Assembly: GCA_045538755.1 (NCBI GenBank)
Contig: JAZQEC010000015.1
Span: forward strand, 1 to 47,883
Reading direction: 5' to 3'
DNA from: UBA1738 sp045538755
GTDB lineage: Bacteria > Bacillota > Clostridia > UBA1381
Length of the DNA stretch: 47,883 bases
The notes beneath the pieces were generated by a model. That model had not been told where the DNA came from and searched no databases. It saw only the letters and a list, made by a program, of their open reading frames with translations. Shown piece by piece: positions 9,147 through 18,147 of the stretch. Each line of letters begins with the position of its first letter. Position 1 is the stretch's first letter. The position numbers and the translations under genes were made by a program.

Positions 9147-10682
9147 ATGAATACAGTAATTTCTTATTTTAAAAATACAGTAGTTAAATATCCCGACAAT
9201 ATTGCGGTCGAGGATTTAAACGGAGAAATAACCTACAAAGAGCTTGATATAAAGGCGGAAAAACTGGCAGGCGGGATTTTGAAAGAGCTTGAGCATTTCG
9301 TAAGAAACAAGCCTGTACTTGTATATCTTCCAAAGCAAATAGAAAGTGTCATAGCATACGTGGGTATCTTAAAGACAGGAAATGCCTACGTGCCGGTAGA
9401 TTACCAGATACCGATGCAAAGACTCGGCACAACTGTTGACAATCTAGAGCCGGTTATGATTATTTCAGATGACGAAGGTATAGAAAAGCTGAAGGCAGGC
9501 GAGGTTAAAACCGATGCGAAAATTTGCAGATATGAGGATTTGGTAAATGCCGAGGCTTTGCCGGATAAGACGGAAAAAATTCTTGCAGATGTTGTGGATA
9601 CAGACCCGTGCTATATTATGTATACATCAGGTACAACAGGCGTGCCAAAAGGCGTTGTTATTTCGCACAGAGGCGTTGAGGACTATGCAAACTGGCTTGT
9701 TGATGAATTTAAAATAACCAAAGATTCAGTTTTCGGACTCCAATCGGGATTTCATTTCGACAACTCGGTTTTTGATATGTATTGTAGCTTTTTTACAGGC
9801 GGAAAAATGGTAATTATTCCTGAAATTCTGTTTATGTATCCGACAAAGCTTATTCCGTATATGAACGAAAAGAAGATTAACATAATTTTCTGGGTGCCGA
9901 CGGTTATGATAAGTGTGGCAGATTCGGGAATTTTAAACGAAACCATCCCTAAATATTTAAAAACGATTGTTTTTGCAGGCGAGGTTATGCCTAATAAACA
10001 GCTTAATGTATGGAGAAGGGCGATGCCTGACTGCATTTATGCAAATCTTTATGGCCCGACAGAGATTACAGTTGACTGTCTTTACTATATAGTGAACAGG
10101 GAATTTGCAGACAATGCACCGCTTCCTATTGGTTATGACTGCCCTAATATGCGTGTCTTAATTTTAAAGGAAGACAATACTTTGGCACAAGCTAATGAAC
10201 AGGGCGAAATTTGTGTTTTAGGATGCGGAGTAGGGCTTGGATACTGGAATAATCCAGAAGTAACAAAAAAGGCATTTTGCCAGAATCCGCTTAATAAAAA
10301 CTACAAGGAAATTATGTACCGTACAGGCGATATAGGTTATCGCACAGAGGAAGGCCTTGTTATGTACGTCGGAAGAAAGGACTCACAGTTCAAGCTTCGT
10401 GGGAACAGAATTGAGCTTGGAGAGATTGAGCAAAATGCACTCTCGGTTACAGATGTTGAAAGAGCCTGTGCTCTGTTTGATTCTGAAAATCAGGAAATTG
10501 TTGTGTTTGTAAAGGCAAAGAGCGAGATAAATCTTCGTAAGTTTAATCTTGAGCTTAAAAATCTTTTGCCTAAATATATGTTGCCGTCAAAGCTGTTTTT
10601 GGTGGACGAATTCCCATACAACCAGAATAATAAGATTGACAGGCTGGCACTTAAAAAGAAATACATTGATAAGGAGATATAA
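9147..10682 (+). CDS. DltA-like adenylating enzyme, paralog 2 (Ala type)
   Basis: A 511-residue paralog of the preceding gene, obviously duplicated from it: it shares the CQNPLNK and PTEIT blocks. It has YTSGTTGVPKG, FHFDNSVFDMYC, NLYGPTEIT, YRTGD, GRKDSQFKLRGNRIELGEIE and NNKID with the catalytic Lys. The amino-binding Asp of FDNS is kept, so an amino acid substrate is likely. At the Cys276-equivalent position it has Ala277 (VFAGEVMP), which should relax or change side-chain or stereo selectivity relative to paralog 1. The start is supported by AGGTGAGG just before the ATG, 12 bp after the previous stop. Confidence 0.83.
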   Translation: MNTVISYFKNTVVKYPDNIAVEDLNGEITYKELDIKAEKLAGGILKELEHFVRNKPVLVYLPKQIESVIAYVGILKTGNAYVPVDYQIPMQRLGTTVDNLEPVMIISDDEGIEKLKAGEVKTDAKICRYEDLVNAEALPDKTEKILADVVDTDPCYIMYTSGTTGVPKGVVISHRGVEDYANWLVDEFKITKDSVFGLQSGFHFDNSVFDMYCSFFTGGKMVIIPEILFMYPTKLIPYMNEKKINIIFWVPTVMISVADSGILNETIPKYLKTIVFAGEVMPNKQLNVWRRAMPDCIYANLYGPTEITVDCLYYIVNREFADNAPLPIGYDCPNMRVLILKEDNTLAQANEQGEICVLGCGVGLGYWNNPEVTKKAFCQNPLNKNYKEIMYRTGDIGYRTEEGLVMYVGRKDSQFKLRGNRIELGEIEQNALSVTDVERACALFDSENQEIVVFVKAKSEINLRKFNLELKNLLPKYMLPSKLFLVDEFPYNQNNKIDRLALKKKYIDKEI

Positions 10683-10684
10683 AA

Positions 10685-10924
10685 ATGGATATTGAAAGAG
10701 AAATTGAAAGCTATGTAAGAGAAAAGTTTGAAATTGGTGACGACCCTGACTTGACACCTGACACACATCTTTTTGATGAAGGATTCGTTGATTCTTTGGG
10801 AGCGGTTGAAATTGTAAACTTTGTTGAAGAAAAGTTTGAAATTCAGATTACGCAAAAAGACTTGACTCTTTATCCAATGAATACAATAAACGAAATTGCA
10901 GAGGTTGTAAAATCCAAAATCTGA
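10685..10924 (+). CDS. DltC-like acyl/aminoacyl carrier protein
   Basis: A 79-residue acidic carrier protein. The VDSLG motif holds Ser37, the expected attachment site for 4'-phosphopantetheine. It begins 2 bp after the adenylation paralog 2 stop, with AAGGAG upstream, as dltC follows dltA/dltB in classical dlt operons. It is the only carrier protein in the operon, so all three adenylating enzymes probably load it. The phosphopantetheinyl transferase must be supplied from elsewhere. Confidence 0.88.
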   Translation: MDIEREIESYVREKFEIGDDPDLTPDTHLFDEGFVDSLGAVEIVNFVEEKFEIQITQKDLTLYPMNTINEIAEVVKSKI

Positions 10925-10968
10925 TTTTTCTGCAAGTTTATTAATTTTGTAAAAAGGCTGATTATGTG

Positions 10969-12456
10969 ATGAATAATGACTTTCAATACAAGCAATTTGA
11001 CGGATTTACGAAATTTTGCCGTAATTTAGCGATAGGATTACCTACCGTCTTTTTGCTTGTATTTTTGTGCTGTATTTTTATAAAAAGTAAGCTCATTCTT
11101 TCTCCTGTAAGCCTTATATCAGTTTTTATGATTGCGGCTATATGCTTTATTTCAAAGCACAAGGCAAAATCATGGAATCTGTGGCTTTTAGGAATATTTG
11201 CTGCTTCGTTTTTGATGAGGCTGATATTTATAAAAATATGGCCTATAACTCCGCTTTCGGATTGTAAGCTCGGGTATGAAATGTCGGCGCTGCTTGCTAA
11301 AAATCCGCTTGAGAATTGGCATGAGGTAATTGCAACAAGCGACTATTACTATAAGGTCTGGCCGATGCATTTGCCGTTTATAATCTATCAGACGGTGTGT
11401 ATGCGGATAATGGGCGAAAGCCTTTTTGCGCTTCAGTTTGCTAATATGTTCTTTTCGTCGCTAACTTGCGTTTTTACAGCAATTTGTGCCGAGGGAATTT
11501 CAAAAAGTAAGCGTGTTGGAATAATAGCAGGGCTTTTAATGGCATTTAACGTTACGACGTTGTTTATGGCTTGTTTTTTAGTAAACCAGCACATTTCAAC
11601 CTGCTTTTTTACAGCTTCACTTGCAGCTATAATCAAAAAACCGTTTTCAAAAGTATGGAAAGACTATATATTAGGCGGGTGTTTGCTGGCGATTGGACAT
11701 CTTATGAGACCTGAAATGTATATAATCGTGATTGCACTTGTTTGCGTTTTTGTCTATGAGCTAGTCATAAAAATTTCGGCTGAAAAAAGTGCAAAAATTT
11801 GGCGATATGCCGTAAAATATGCAGGACGTGTATTGTCTTTCATACTGACCTTTTTAGTGGTAATAAATATTACTAATTCGGTACTTATGGGGCTTCGGTG
11901 GGTTAAAAATCCGATTACCGAATCAAAGCTAACATATAAGCTGATGATAGGCTTAAATCAGGAAACAGAAGGAAGATTTAAAGACGAAGACTATCCTTTG
12001 GCGGCAAATGAAATAGCCGTAAGGGAGGTTTTGACAGAAAGAATTTCAACCCCTGCAAAAACTTTAGTGCTTGTTATAAAAAAGCTGTGTTTTCAGTTCA
12101 CCTCGTATAATTATTGGTGGCTTCAGGCAGATAAGGGAGGTCAGGGAAGGCAGTTTGTTATAAACCATATTTTTGAGCCGATAACACAGAGTTATATGTT
12201 TTTAGTGATGCTTCTTGCCTTTTTATCGGCACTAAAGCTATTTAAAAAACACAGTGCATCTTCAGTGCTTTTGTTTGTTATTTATACAGGATATCTTTGT
12301 GCGTTTTCGGTTATGGAAGTACAGCAAAGGTATGCATATATTACGGTTCCCGTTATAACAATTCTTGCGGCGTATTCGGTTTTGCTGTATGAAACAAAGC
12401 CCGCCAAAAAGAAAAAATCCGTTTGTAAAGAAGGTGAAGGCAGTGAAAAAATTTAA
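10969..12456 (+). CDS. GT-C family membrane glycosyltransferase (PMT/ArnT-like)
   Basis: A 495-residue polytopic membrane protein with about 11-12 spans. An early extracytoplasmic loop contains a PLSDCKLGYE acidic motif in the position of the catalytic Asp of GT-C (GT39/GT83-like) transferases. A later soluble loop (residues ~320-400) is followed by further spans, and the C-terminus is Lys/Glu-rich. Such enzymes move a sugar from a polyprenyl-phosphate donor to a protein, lipid or glycan on the outer face. The ATG at 10969 is preceded by an in-frame GTG at 10966; AAAAGG upstream does not decide between them. The 3' end overlaps the lipoprotein gene by 14 bp, so the two are coupled. Confidence 0.65.
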   Translation: MNNDFQYKQFDGFTKFCRNLAIGLPTVFLLVFLCCIFIKSKLILSPVSLISVFMIAAICFISKHKAKSWNLWLLGIFAASFLMRLIFIKIWPITPLSDCKLGYEMSALLAKNPLENWHEVIATSDYYYKVWPMHLPFIIYQTVCMRIMGESLFALQFANMFFSSLTCVFTAICAEGISKSKRVGIIAGLLMAFNVTTLFMACFLVNQHISTCFFTASLAAIIKKPFSKVWKDYILGGCLLAIGHLMRPEMYIIVIALVCVFVYELVIKISAEKSAKIWRYAVKYAGRVLSFILTFLVVINITNSVLMGLRWVKNPITESKLTYKLMIGLNQETEGRFKDEDYPLAANEIAVREVLTERISTPAKTLVLVIKKLCFQFTSYNYWWLQADKGGQGRQFVINHIFEPITQSYMFLVMLLAFLSALKLFKKHSASSVLLFVIYTGYLCAFSVMEVQQRYAYITVPVITILAAYSVLLYETKPAKKKKSVCKEGEGSEKI

Positions 12457-15436
12457 GTTCAAAAAGCAGGTTTCGTTAATCCTTGCTGCTGTTTTGGCAA
12501 GCATATCTATTTGTGGATGTAATTCGGGAGACAACGCTGGAAGTAAGAAGATAAACATTCCTTCGCCGTCAGGTTGCGATATACAACTTTCGGCGGCGTT
12601 TTTATACTGCGGAGATGAGGACGATTTTACCGGTATGTATTCTCAGCTTGAACAGAATTTCACTGCAAACCTTGATGTTGAAAAAGTTAGTACAGACAAG
12701 AAAACGCCTGATTTTACAAAGTATGATATAATTTATCTTGATGATAGCATAATAGGTGACGCCGGCATAAAAGAACCGCTTGTAGAGTATGTGGAAAATG
12801 GTGGTTATCTGTTTTTGGCAAATGAATTTTTGACATATTTTGAGCCGGAGTTTTTAGGTGCAAAGGAAGTGGTTAAGCTTAAAAGTGTGCCTAAAAATCT
12901 TGAATTTCCCGAAGCTCCGGAAAATCTTGGCGGTATGCAGGGTTTAATAAAGGACTTTGAAACAATTTATAAACATTATCTTGACTATACAAAGCTTTCG
13001 GAAAAGGACTATGGCTACGGCATAATTTGCGATACTGCTGAGTCGTTGGCTGATTTTGAAGGAACATCTATATACGGTGTAAACCGTTATGGTAAGGGAT
13101 TTGTATTTTATACCAATCCAATCCTTCCGAACAGTTTTCATATAACTGACTTAGCACTTTTAGACATAGAGGACGGTCAAACACATTTTTCCAACTCAAC
13201 AGCAACCGCAAATCGACTTATGCTGAGCGAATTTGCTTCGTATGCGTCAAAACAAAAGTACGGCTATGCGGTAAATAAAATTTTGGGTTCTTTCGGAAAT
13301 CCTGATATGGCTTGGCAACTTCATTATGAAGAAATAACAGGAATTGAAAACAATTCAGCAATCCTTTTTGGGGATATGTGTAAGGAATATAAAACAATTC
13401 CGTCCTTTACTCTAATAAGAAACTCATATAAATGGTTTACCAAATATGAGTCTATAACATATCTTTTGAATAATGACGGCAAGTTCTTTATGGACTTTAA
13501 TGAAAATGCATATTCAAGCGGAAAGCACGTTATAGAGGAAGACGAATATTTAAGCCTTTGTGAAATTGAAAACGGCGGAAGCTATTTTGTTGATGACTAC
13601 AACTTTATGCAGATGGCATATCCTTGCGTTGGGGACTTTAATGCAGACGGAACTTGCGATATAATTTCGGGAAGCTCAGATGGACGTTTTTATTACTTTG
13701 AGGGAATAAAATATGAAAATGAGTGGAAAGTCGCAAAACGCAAAATACTGACCGATATAGAAAGAAATAACATAACAGTTGGGGAATATTCTTCGCCGAC
13801 AGTGCTTGATTTTGACCAAGACGGCGTGTGGGATATAATTTCGGGAAGTGCTGACGGAAACATATATTTATTTAGAGGCATAGGCGATATGCAGTTTGAA
13901 GCAGGCAGAGTGCTGATTTCAGACATCAATTTAGAAAGACCAATGCCTTGTGCAGGCGATTTAGACGGTGACGGAGCTATGGATATTGCAGTAGGCTCGT
14001 TAGACGGAAAAATTAAACTAGTTAAATCAGTACAAGACGGATATCGCATATTTGATGAAATTATATGCGATGATGAAACATTTGTTGCGCCGTATATTTG
14101 CGATTATAACGGAGATGAAAAGAGCGACATCATTTACGGTACATTTGACGGATATATTAAACGTCTGAAAAATGAGGGACGTGAGTACGTTTTTGACGGA
14201 TATTACGACACAGAGGAACAAAATTATAAAGGCAACAACCATATTAAATTCGGAAATAACTGTGTTCCTGTGCTCTTTGACATAAACGGCGACAAAATGG
14301 CTGACCTTATTGCAGGTGAGCTTGAATACGGACTCGCCATTCCGATAGATTCGCCGTACTTTAAGTATAGAGTACAGCTTCAAAATCAGGTTAACTATAT
14401 TAAGGATAATCATTTTTATCTTGGTGCACATTTTTATACAAACAGATATGCTTCAAAAGAACGTGAAGCAGAGGAATTAAGACTTCAAAAACGAGCTTTT
14501 GACTCTTATGCAATAGACTACGACTGTGTGGGAGTTAATATGCATACATGGTATGTAAGTAATTTAGCGCATAGCCAAACAATGCAATCGGCAAAAGATG
14601 CAGGATTTTTATGGAACAGCGGTTGGAAACCGTCGTTTAGCGATGCAAGTCCTGAAGCGGCGGCTGAAACGATACTGGCATCACCATTCTTTATGGACTT
14701 TGAAAACCGTGAAATGATGATTACCAATGCAACTGTTTTAGGGTACACACAGTTTGATGACTATGCATATATGACTGCAAAATATGACCTTCCTTTAACA
14801 GAGTTTTATCATTGTGATTTTGCTTACTCAAATGAAGGTGCAGGCAGAAATATAATTGAGCGAGTCGTAGATTATAAGAATAAATACTGCTATAACTTTG
14901 TCCGTGAGGACCAGTTTATGAAGAGTGCGGCAGCTGGCTATAACATAAAGCTTTTATCAAAAACGGAAGAAAACGGAAAGCTTACTTTGAGCGCAGAAGG
15001 TCAAAAGGACAACTATCCGCTATATGACAAAAATTATCAGGACTGTGTGGGAGCAAAGATTGATTTTGCCGACTCGGTAGACGTATCAAAAGTGGCTGTT
15101 AATGCCGATGTCTGGAGATATGATAGCACAAAGAATGACCTATATATCGCTCTTAACAGGACTGTTTTGCTGGATTTTCAGGCAGATGGAAGTAAAGATG
15201 GTATGGAGCTTATAAAAGAAGATGACAGCCACATTATTTCGGTGAATATCCCTGCTGATATAGAGCTTGATGGCAATAAGGCTACCGTTAAATTTGAAGA
15301 CGACGGTATGATGCAGGTGTGTGTTTTAGGTAAGGTTGATAAATGCAAAGACGGTTGGGACACAGAGTTTGAAAACGGTGTGACAACAATAACGAAATTT
15401 GGCTCAGAGTCCGACCTTTGGTTCACTTTTAAGTAA
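12443..15436 (+). CDS. Large FG-GAP repeat lipoprotein with possible deacetylase-like domain
   Basis: A 997-residue predicted lipoprotein. GTG 12443 gives a classical signal (KKFKFKKQ, hydrophobic stretch, ICGC lipobox, Cys26), with AAGAAGG 8 bp upstream. Residues ~45-170 look like a Rossmann/GATase-like domain (YDIIYLDDS, YVENGGYLFLANEF). Residues ~395-635 hold five FG-GAP/VCBS-type repeats with calcium-binding cores, such as DFNADGTCDII, DFDQDGVWDII, DLDGDGAMDIA and DYNGDEKSDII. Residues ~660-850 (GVNMHTWYVSN, AKDAGFLWNSGW) weakly resemble a polysaccharide-deacetylase-like barrel, and the C-terminus looks like a beta domain. It probably binds or remodels the surface glycan made by this operon. 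The family assignment beyond the repeats is tentative. Confidence 0.7.
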   Translation: MKKFKFKKQVSLILAAVLASISICGCNSGDNAGSKKINIPSPSGCDIQLSAAFLYCGDEDDFTGMYSQLEQNFTANLDVEKVSTDKKTPDFTKYDIIYLDDSIIGDAGIKEPLVEYVENGGYLFLANEFLTYFEPEFLGAKEVVKLKSVPKNLEFPEAPENLGGMQGLIKDFETIYKHYLDYTKLSEKDYGYGIICDTAESLADFEGTSIYGVNRYGKGFVFYTNPILPNSFHITDLALLDIEDGQTHFSNSTATANRLMLSEFASYASKQKYGYAVNKILGSFGNPDMAWQLHYEEITGIENNSAILFGDMCKEYKTIPSFTLIRNSYKWFTKYESITYLLNNDGKFFMDFNENAYSSGKHVIEEDEYLSLCEIENGGSYFVDDYNFMQMAYPCVGDFNADGTCDIISGSSDGRFYYFEGIKYENEWKVAKRKILTDIERNNITVGEYSSPTVLDFDQDGVWDIISGSADGNIYLFRGIGDMQFEAGRVLISDINLERPMPCAGDLDGDGAMDIAVGSLDGKIKLVKSVQDGYRIFDEIICDDETFVAPYICDYNGDEKSDIIYGTFDGYIKRLKNEGREYVFDGYYDTEEQNYKGNNHIKFGNNCVPVLFDINGDKMADLIAGELEYGLAIPIDSPYFKYRVQLQNQVNYIKDNHFYLGAHFYTNRYASKEREAEELRLQKRAFDSYAIDYDCVGVNMHTWYVSNLAHSQTMQSAKDAGFLWNSGWKPSFSDASPEAAAETILASPFFMDFENREMMITNATVLGYTQFDDYAYMTAKYDLPLTEFYHCDFAYSNEGAGRNIIERVVDYKNKYCYNFVREDQFMKSAAAGYNIKLLSKTEENGKLTLSAEGQKDNYPLYDKNYQDCVGAKIDFADSVDVSKVAVNADVWRYDSTKNDLYIALNRTVLLDFQADGSKDGMELIKEDDSHIISVNIPADIELDGNKATVKFEDDGMMQVCVLGKVDKCKDGWDTEFENGVTTITKFGSESDLWFTFK

Positions 15437-15457
15437 TAAAGAAAAAGGAGACAATAA

Positions 15458-16972
15458 ATGCTGAAAGAACGAAATTCCGCAATCAGATTTCTTGATGAAA
15501 CTGCAGGAAAATTTGCAAATCGGATTGCGATTGAAGATGCCGCAGAAACAGTAACTTTTAAAGAATTACAAAAATTATCAAAATCTGTCGGAACATGGCT
15601 TTTAAAAAACGGTTACAAGAATGAAAACATTGCCATTTTGCTTCCCAAAAAAATATGTGCAATAGTTTCGTTTTTTGGAGCACTTTATAGTGCAAACACT
15701 TATGTGCCGCTTGACTATAACGATGCACCTGAAAGAATTTTAAAAATTATTGAAAAGGTTGATTCGCCGCTTGTTATTACTGACGAAAAAAATGCGGTAT
15801 GGCTAAAAGAAAACGGAAAAAATGCGGTAATATATGATGAAATAAATACAGAATTGATAGATGACGAGGCGATTTCGGAAGCACTTTGGGAGGTATATGA
15901 TTTAATGCCTGCATATATTATGCATACATCAGGCTCTACCGGTGAGCCGAAGGGTGTTGTAATATCTCACAGAGGTCTTATTGATTTTGCAGAATGGATA
16001 ACGGAGTATTTTGAGCTGGACGAAAACAGCATCATAGCACTTCAGTCACCATTCCATTTCGATGCGTCGATTTTTGATATATATTCTTGTATTGCGGTAG
16101 GCTCGAAAATAGTTATTATGCCTGATATTTTTGCAAGGTTTCCTGCTAAAATACCGAGCTTTCTTGAAGAAAATCATATTACCTGTATTTTCTGGGTGCC
16201 GGGGATACTTGCAGATATCGCAAATTCCGGAGCACTTTCGGAATATAAAATGCCGGAGCTGAAAATGTTCACGTTTATTGGAGAGGTTATGCCAACAAAA
16301 CAGCTTAATATCTGGATAAAGGAAAATCCTGATAGGTGTTATATTAACCTTTACGGTCCGACAGAGGCGACAGTTGCCTGCTCGGCATACAAAATCGAGA
16401 AAAAGCTTGCCGACACCGACAATATCCCGATAGGTAAAGCAAGTCTTAACAAAAAGCTGATTATTCTTAATGAGGAAGATAAGCTTGCAGATGTAGGTAA
16501 GACGGGCGAAATCTGCATATTAGGAAGCGGACTTGCGCTTGGCTATTATGGAAAGAAAGAGCTTTCAGACAAGGTATTCTGCCAGAATCCGCTTAATACT
16601 AAATATGATGAGCTTATGTACAGAACGGGTGACTACGGATTTGTAAATGCCGACGGCGACATTGTATTTTCCGGCAGGCGCGATTCGCAGGTAAAAGTTC
16701 ACGGAATAAGAGTAGAGCTTGGAGATATAGAAAATGCGGCGTGCTGCATTGAATCGGTAGAGAGAGCCTGCGCAGTTTTGGATTCTGAAAAGAAGATGGT
16801 GCTTTTCTTAAAAACAAAAGAGAAGTACAGCGAAAGACAGATAAAACAGCTTTTAAAAGAACACGTTCCGAAATATATGGTTCCGGATAAGGCTGTGGCG
16901 TTAGAAATCTTTCCGATTAACAAAAACGGAAAAATTGACAGAAAAGAACTTTTAAAACTAATAGAAAAATAA
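15458..16972 (+). CDS. DltA-like adenylating enzyme, paralog 3 (Ile type)
   Basis: A 504-residue third adenylation enzyme, more diverged than paralogs 1 and 2. It has HTSGSTGEPKG (Tyr of the usual YTSG replaced by His), FHFDASIFDIYS, NLYGPTEATVAC, YRTGD, GRRDSQVKVHGIRVELGDIE and NGKIDRKEL with the catalytic Lys. The amino-binding Asp is kept. At the DltA Cys position it has Ile274 (TFIGEVMP), a bulkier residue expected to shrink or reshape the side-chain pocket. AAAAAGGAG lies well placed before the ATG. It sits directly upstream of the MBOAT gene, as dltA does before dltB in classical operons. Confidence 0.82.
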   Translation: MLKERNSAIRFLDETAGKFANRIAIEDAAETVTFKELQKLSKSVGTWLLKNGYKNENIAILLPKKICAIVSFFGALYSANTYVPLDYNDAPERILKIIEKVDSPLVITDEKNAVWLKENGKNAVIYDEINTELIDDEAISEALWEVYDLMPAYIMHTSGSTGEPKGVVISHRGLIDFAEWITEYFELDENSIIALQSPFHFDASIFDIYSCIAVGSKIVIMPDIFARFPAKIPSFLEENHITCIFWVPGILADIANSGALSEYKMPELKMFTFIGEVMPTKQLNIWIKENPDRCYINLYGPTEATVACSAYKIEKKLADTDNIPIGKASLNKKLIILNEEDKLADVGKTGEICILGSGLALGYYGKKELSDKVFCQNPLNTKYDELMYRTGDYGFVNADGDIVFSGRRDSQVKVHGIRVELGDIENAACCIESVERACAVLDSEKKMVLFLKTKEKYSERQIKQLLKEHVPKYMVPDKAVALEIFPINKNGKIDRKELLKLIEK

Positions 16973-16985
16973 CGAGGGAAATTTT

Positions 16986-18134
16986 ATGTGGTTTATACAG
17001 GCAGATATGCTTTGGAAGGTGCTGATTACTGCAATTATTTTTGCAGGGACGGTGTTTTTCCTGAATAAATTAAATAAAACAAAATATATTCATATTTTAA
17101 GCACAGTTCTTAATGTTGTACTTTTAACAGCATTTTCGTATAGGCTGTCTGCCTTTTATATTGGGTATGTAATCGTTACATATTTGATGCTGCTTGTTGT
17201 TAAAAAGGTGAAAGTGGCTCGAAAGCTAATATTTGTGGTATTTTGTGCGGTATTTTTGTCACCATTCTTAGTGTGGAGAATGACCGATATTTCGAATATA
17301 GTCGGAGAGACACTTGTACTTGTCGGATTTTCATATAATATGTTAAAGGCAGTTGATGCACTGTTTTATGTTTATTATACAGATATGAAAATACCGGCTT
17401 TTGAGTATGCTAACTTTATCACCTTTTTCCCTGTGTTCACGGCAGGCCCGATTTTCAGGTACAGGGACTTCAAAAAACAGTTCCAAAATCCAAATCCGCC
17501 GACGCTTAGCGATATAAACACAGGTATAAGGCGCTTTATTTTGGGAATGTTTAAAAAGGTTGTAATGGTAACGGTTCTTAATGTGTTTTTTGATAGGCTT
17601 GCTGCTTTTTCAGAATATCATTGGTACTCAAGCCTTGCAATTTTGTTTTTAGCGTATGTAATTCTTTATGTTGACCTTTCAGGTTACAGCGATATGGCTG
17701 TCGGAGCTGGATATTTTATGGGTGTCAAGGTGCCGGAAAACTTTAAAAGCCCGTGGACAGCGGCAAGCTTTACGCAGTTTTGGAGAAAGTGGCACGTTAC
17801 ATTAAGCGACTGGATAAGAGAACACATTTTTGTCGTTGTTCAGGGAAAACAGCTGAAAAAGCATCAATCAGCCTTAATCGGAATGATAACTATGATTGTT
17901 ATGAGCCTGTGGCACGAATTTAGTGTAATGACAGTTATCGGCGGTATTTATATGGGTACATTTTTAGTGATTGAAAATCTGTTTTCGCTTTCAACATTCA
18001 ATGCAAGAAAGGAAAAAAAGTATAAATTCTTTATAAGGTGCGCTTTTGTAAATTTCTTTTTTGCGGTTAACGCGCTTACGTTTTCGCTTGAGCTGCCGAA
18101 AATCCTGACAATTTTAAGAGGTCTTATAAATTAA
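16986..18134 (+). CDS. DltB-like MBOAT membrane O-acyltransferase
   Basis: A 382-residue membrane-bound O-acyltransferase with about 10-11 spans. It has the DltB-type signature FWRKWHVTLSDWIREHIF (residues ~262-279) and the catalytic His310 in SLWHEF, plus AGPIFRYRDF and DLSGYSDMAVG typical of DltB/AlgI. In Dlt systems this protein takes the acyl group from the carrier protein on the cytoplasmic side and passes it through the membrane. Its neighbours are an adenylating enzyme upstream and a DltD-like protein and DltX-like microprotein downstream, the full classical partner set. GAGGGA precedes the ATG. Confidence 0.88.
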   Translation: MWFIQADMLWKVLITAIIFAGTVFFLNKLNKTKYIHILSTVLNVVLLTAFSYRLSAFYIGYVIVTYLMLLVVKKVKVARKLIFVVFCAVFLSPFLVWRMTDISNIVGETLVLVGFSYNMLKAVDALFYVYYTDMKIPAFEYANFITFFPVFTAGPIFRYRDFKKQFQNPNPPTLSDINTGIRRFILGMFKKVVMVTVLNVFFDRLAAFSEYHWYSSLAILFLAYVILYVDLSGYSDMAVGAGYFMGVKVPENFKSPWTAASFTQFWRKWHVTLSDWIREHIFVVVQGKQLKKHQSALIGMITMIVMSLWHEFSVMTVIGGIYMGTFLVIENLFSLSTFNARKEKKYKFFIRCAFVNFFFAVNALTFSLELPKILTILRGLIN

Positions 18135-18147
18135 AGAGGTACTGTAA

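Noticed and set aside
7614..10682. Non-ribosomal peptide synthetase cluster
   Set aside because: The adenylation enzymes are stand-alone; there are no condensation or thioesterase domains, and the MBOAT/SGNH/DltX-like partners point to envelope acylation.
12365..12442. Longer N-terminus for the FG-GAP lipoprotein
   Set aside because: It would lie inside the GT-C gene and put ~26 residues before a good lipoprotein signal; GTG 12443 has a ribosome binding site.
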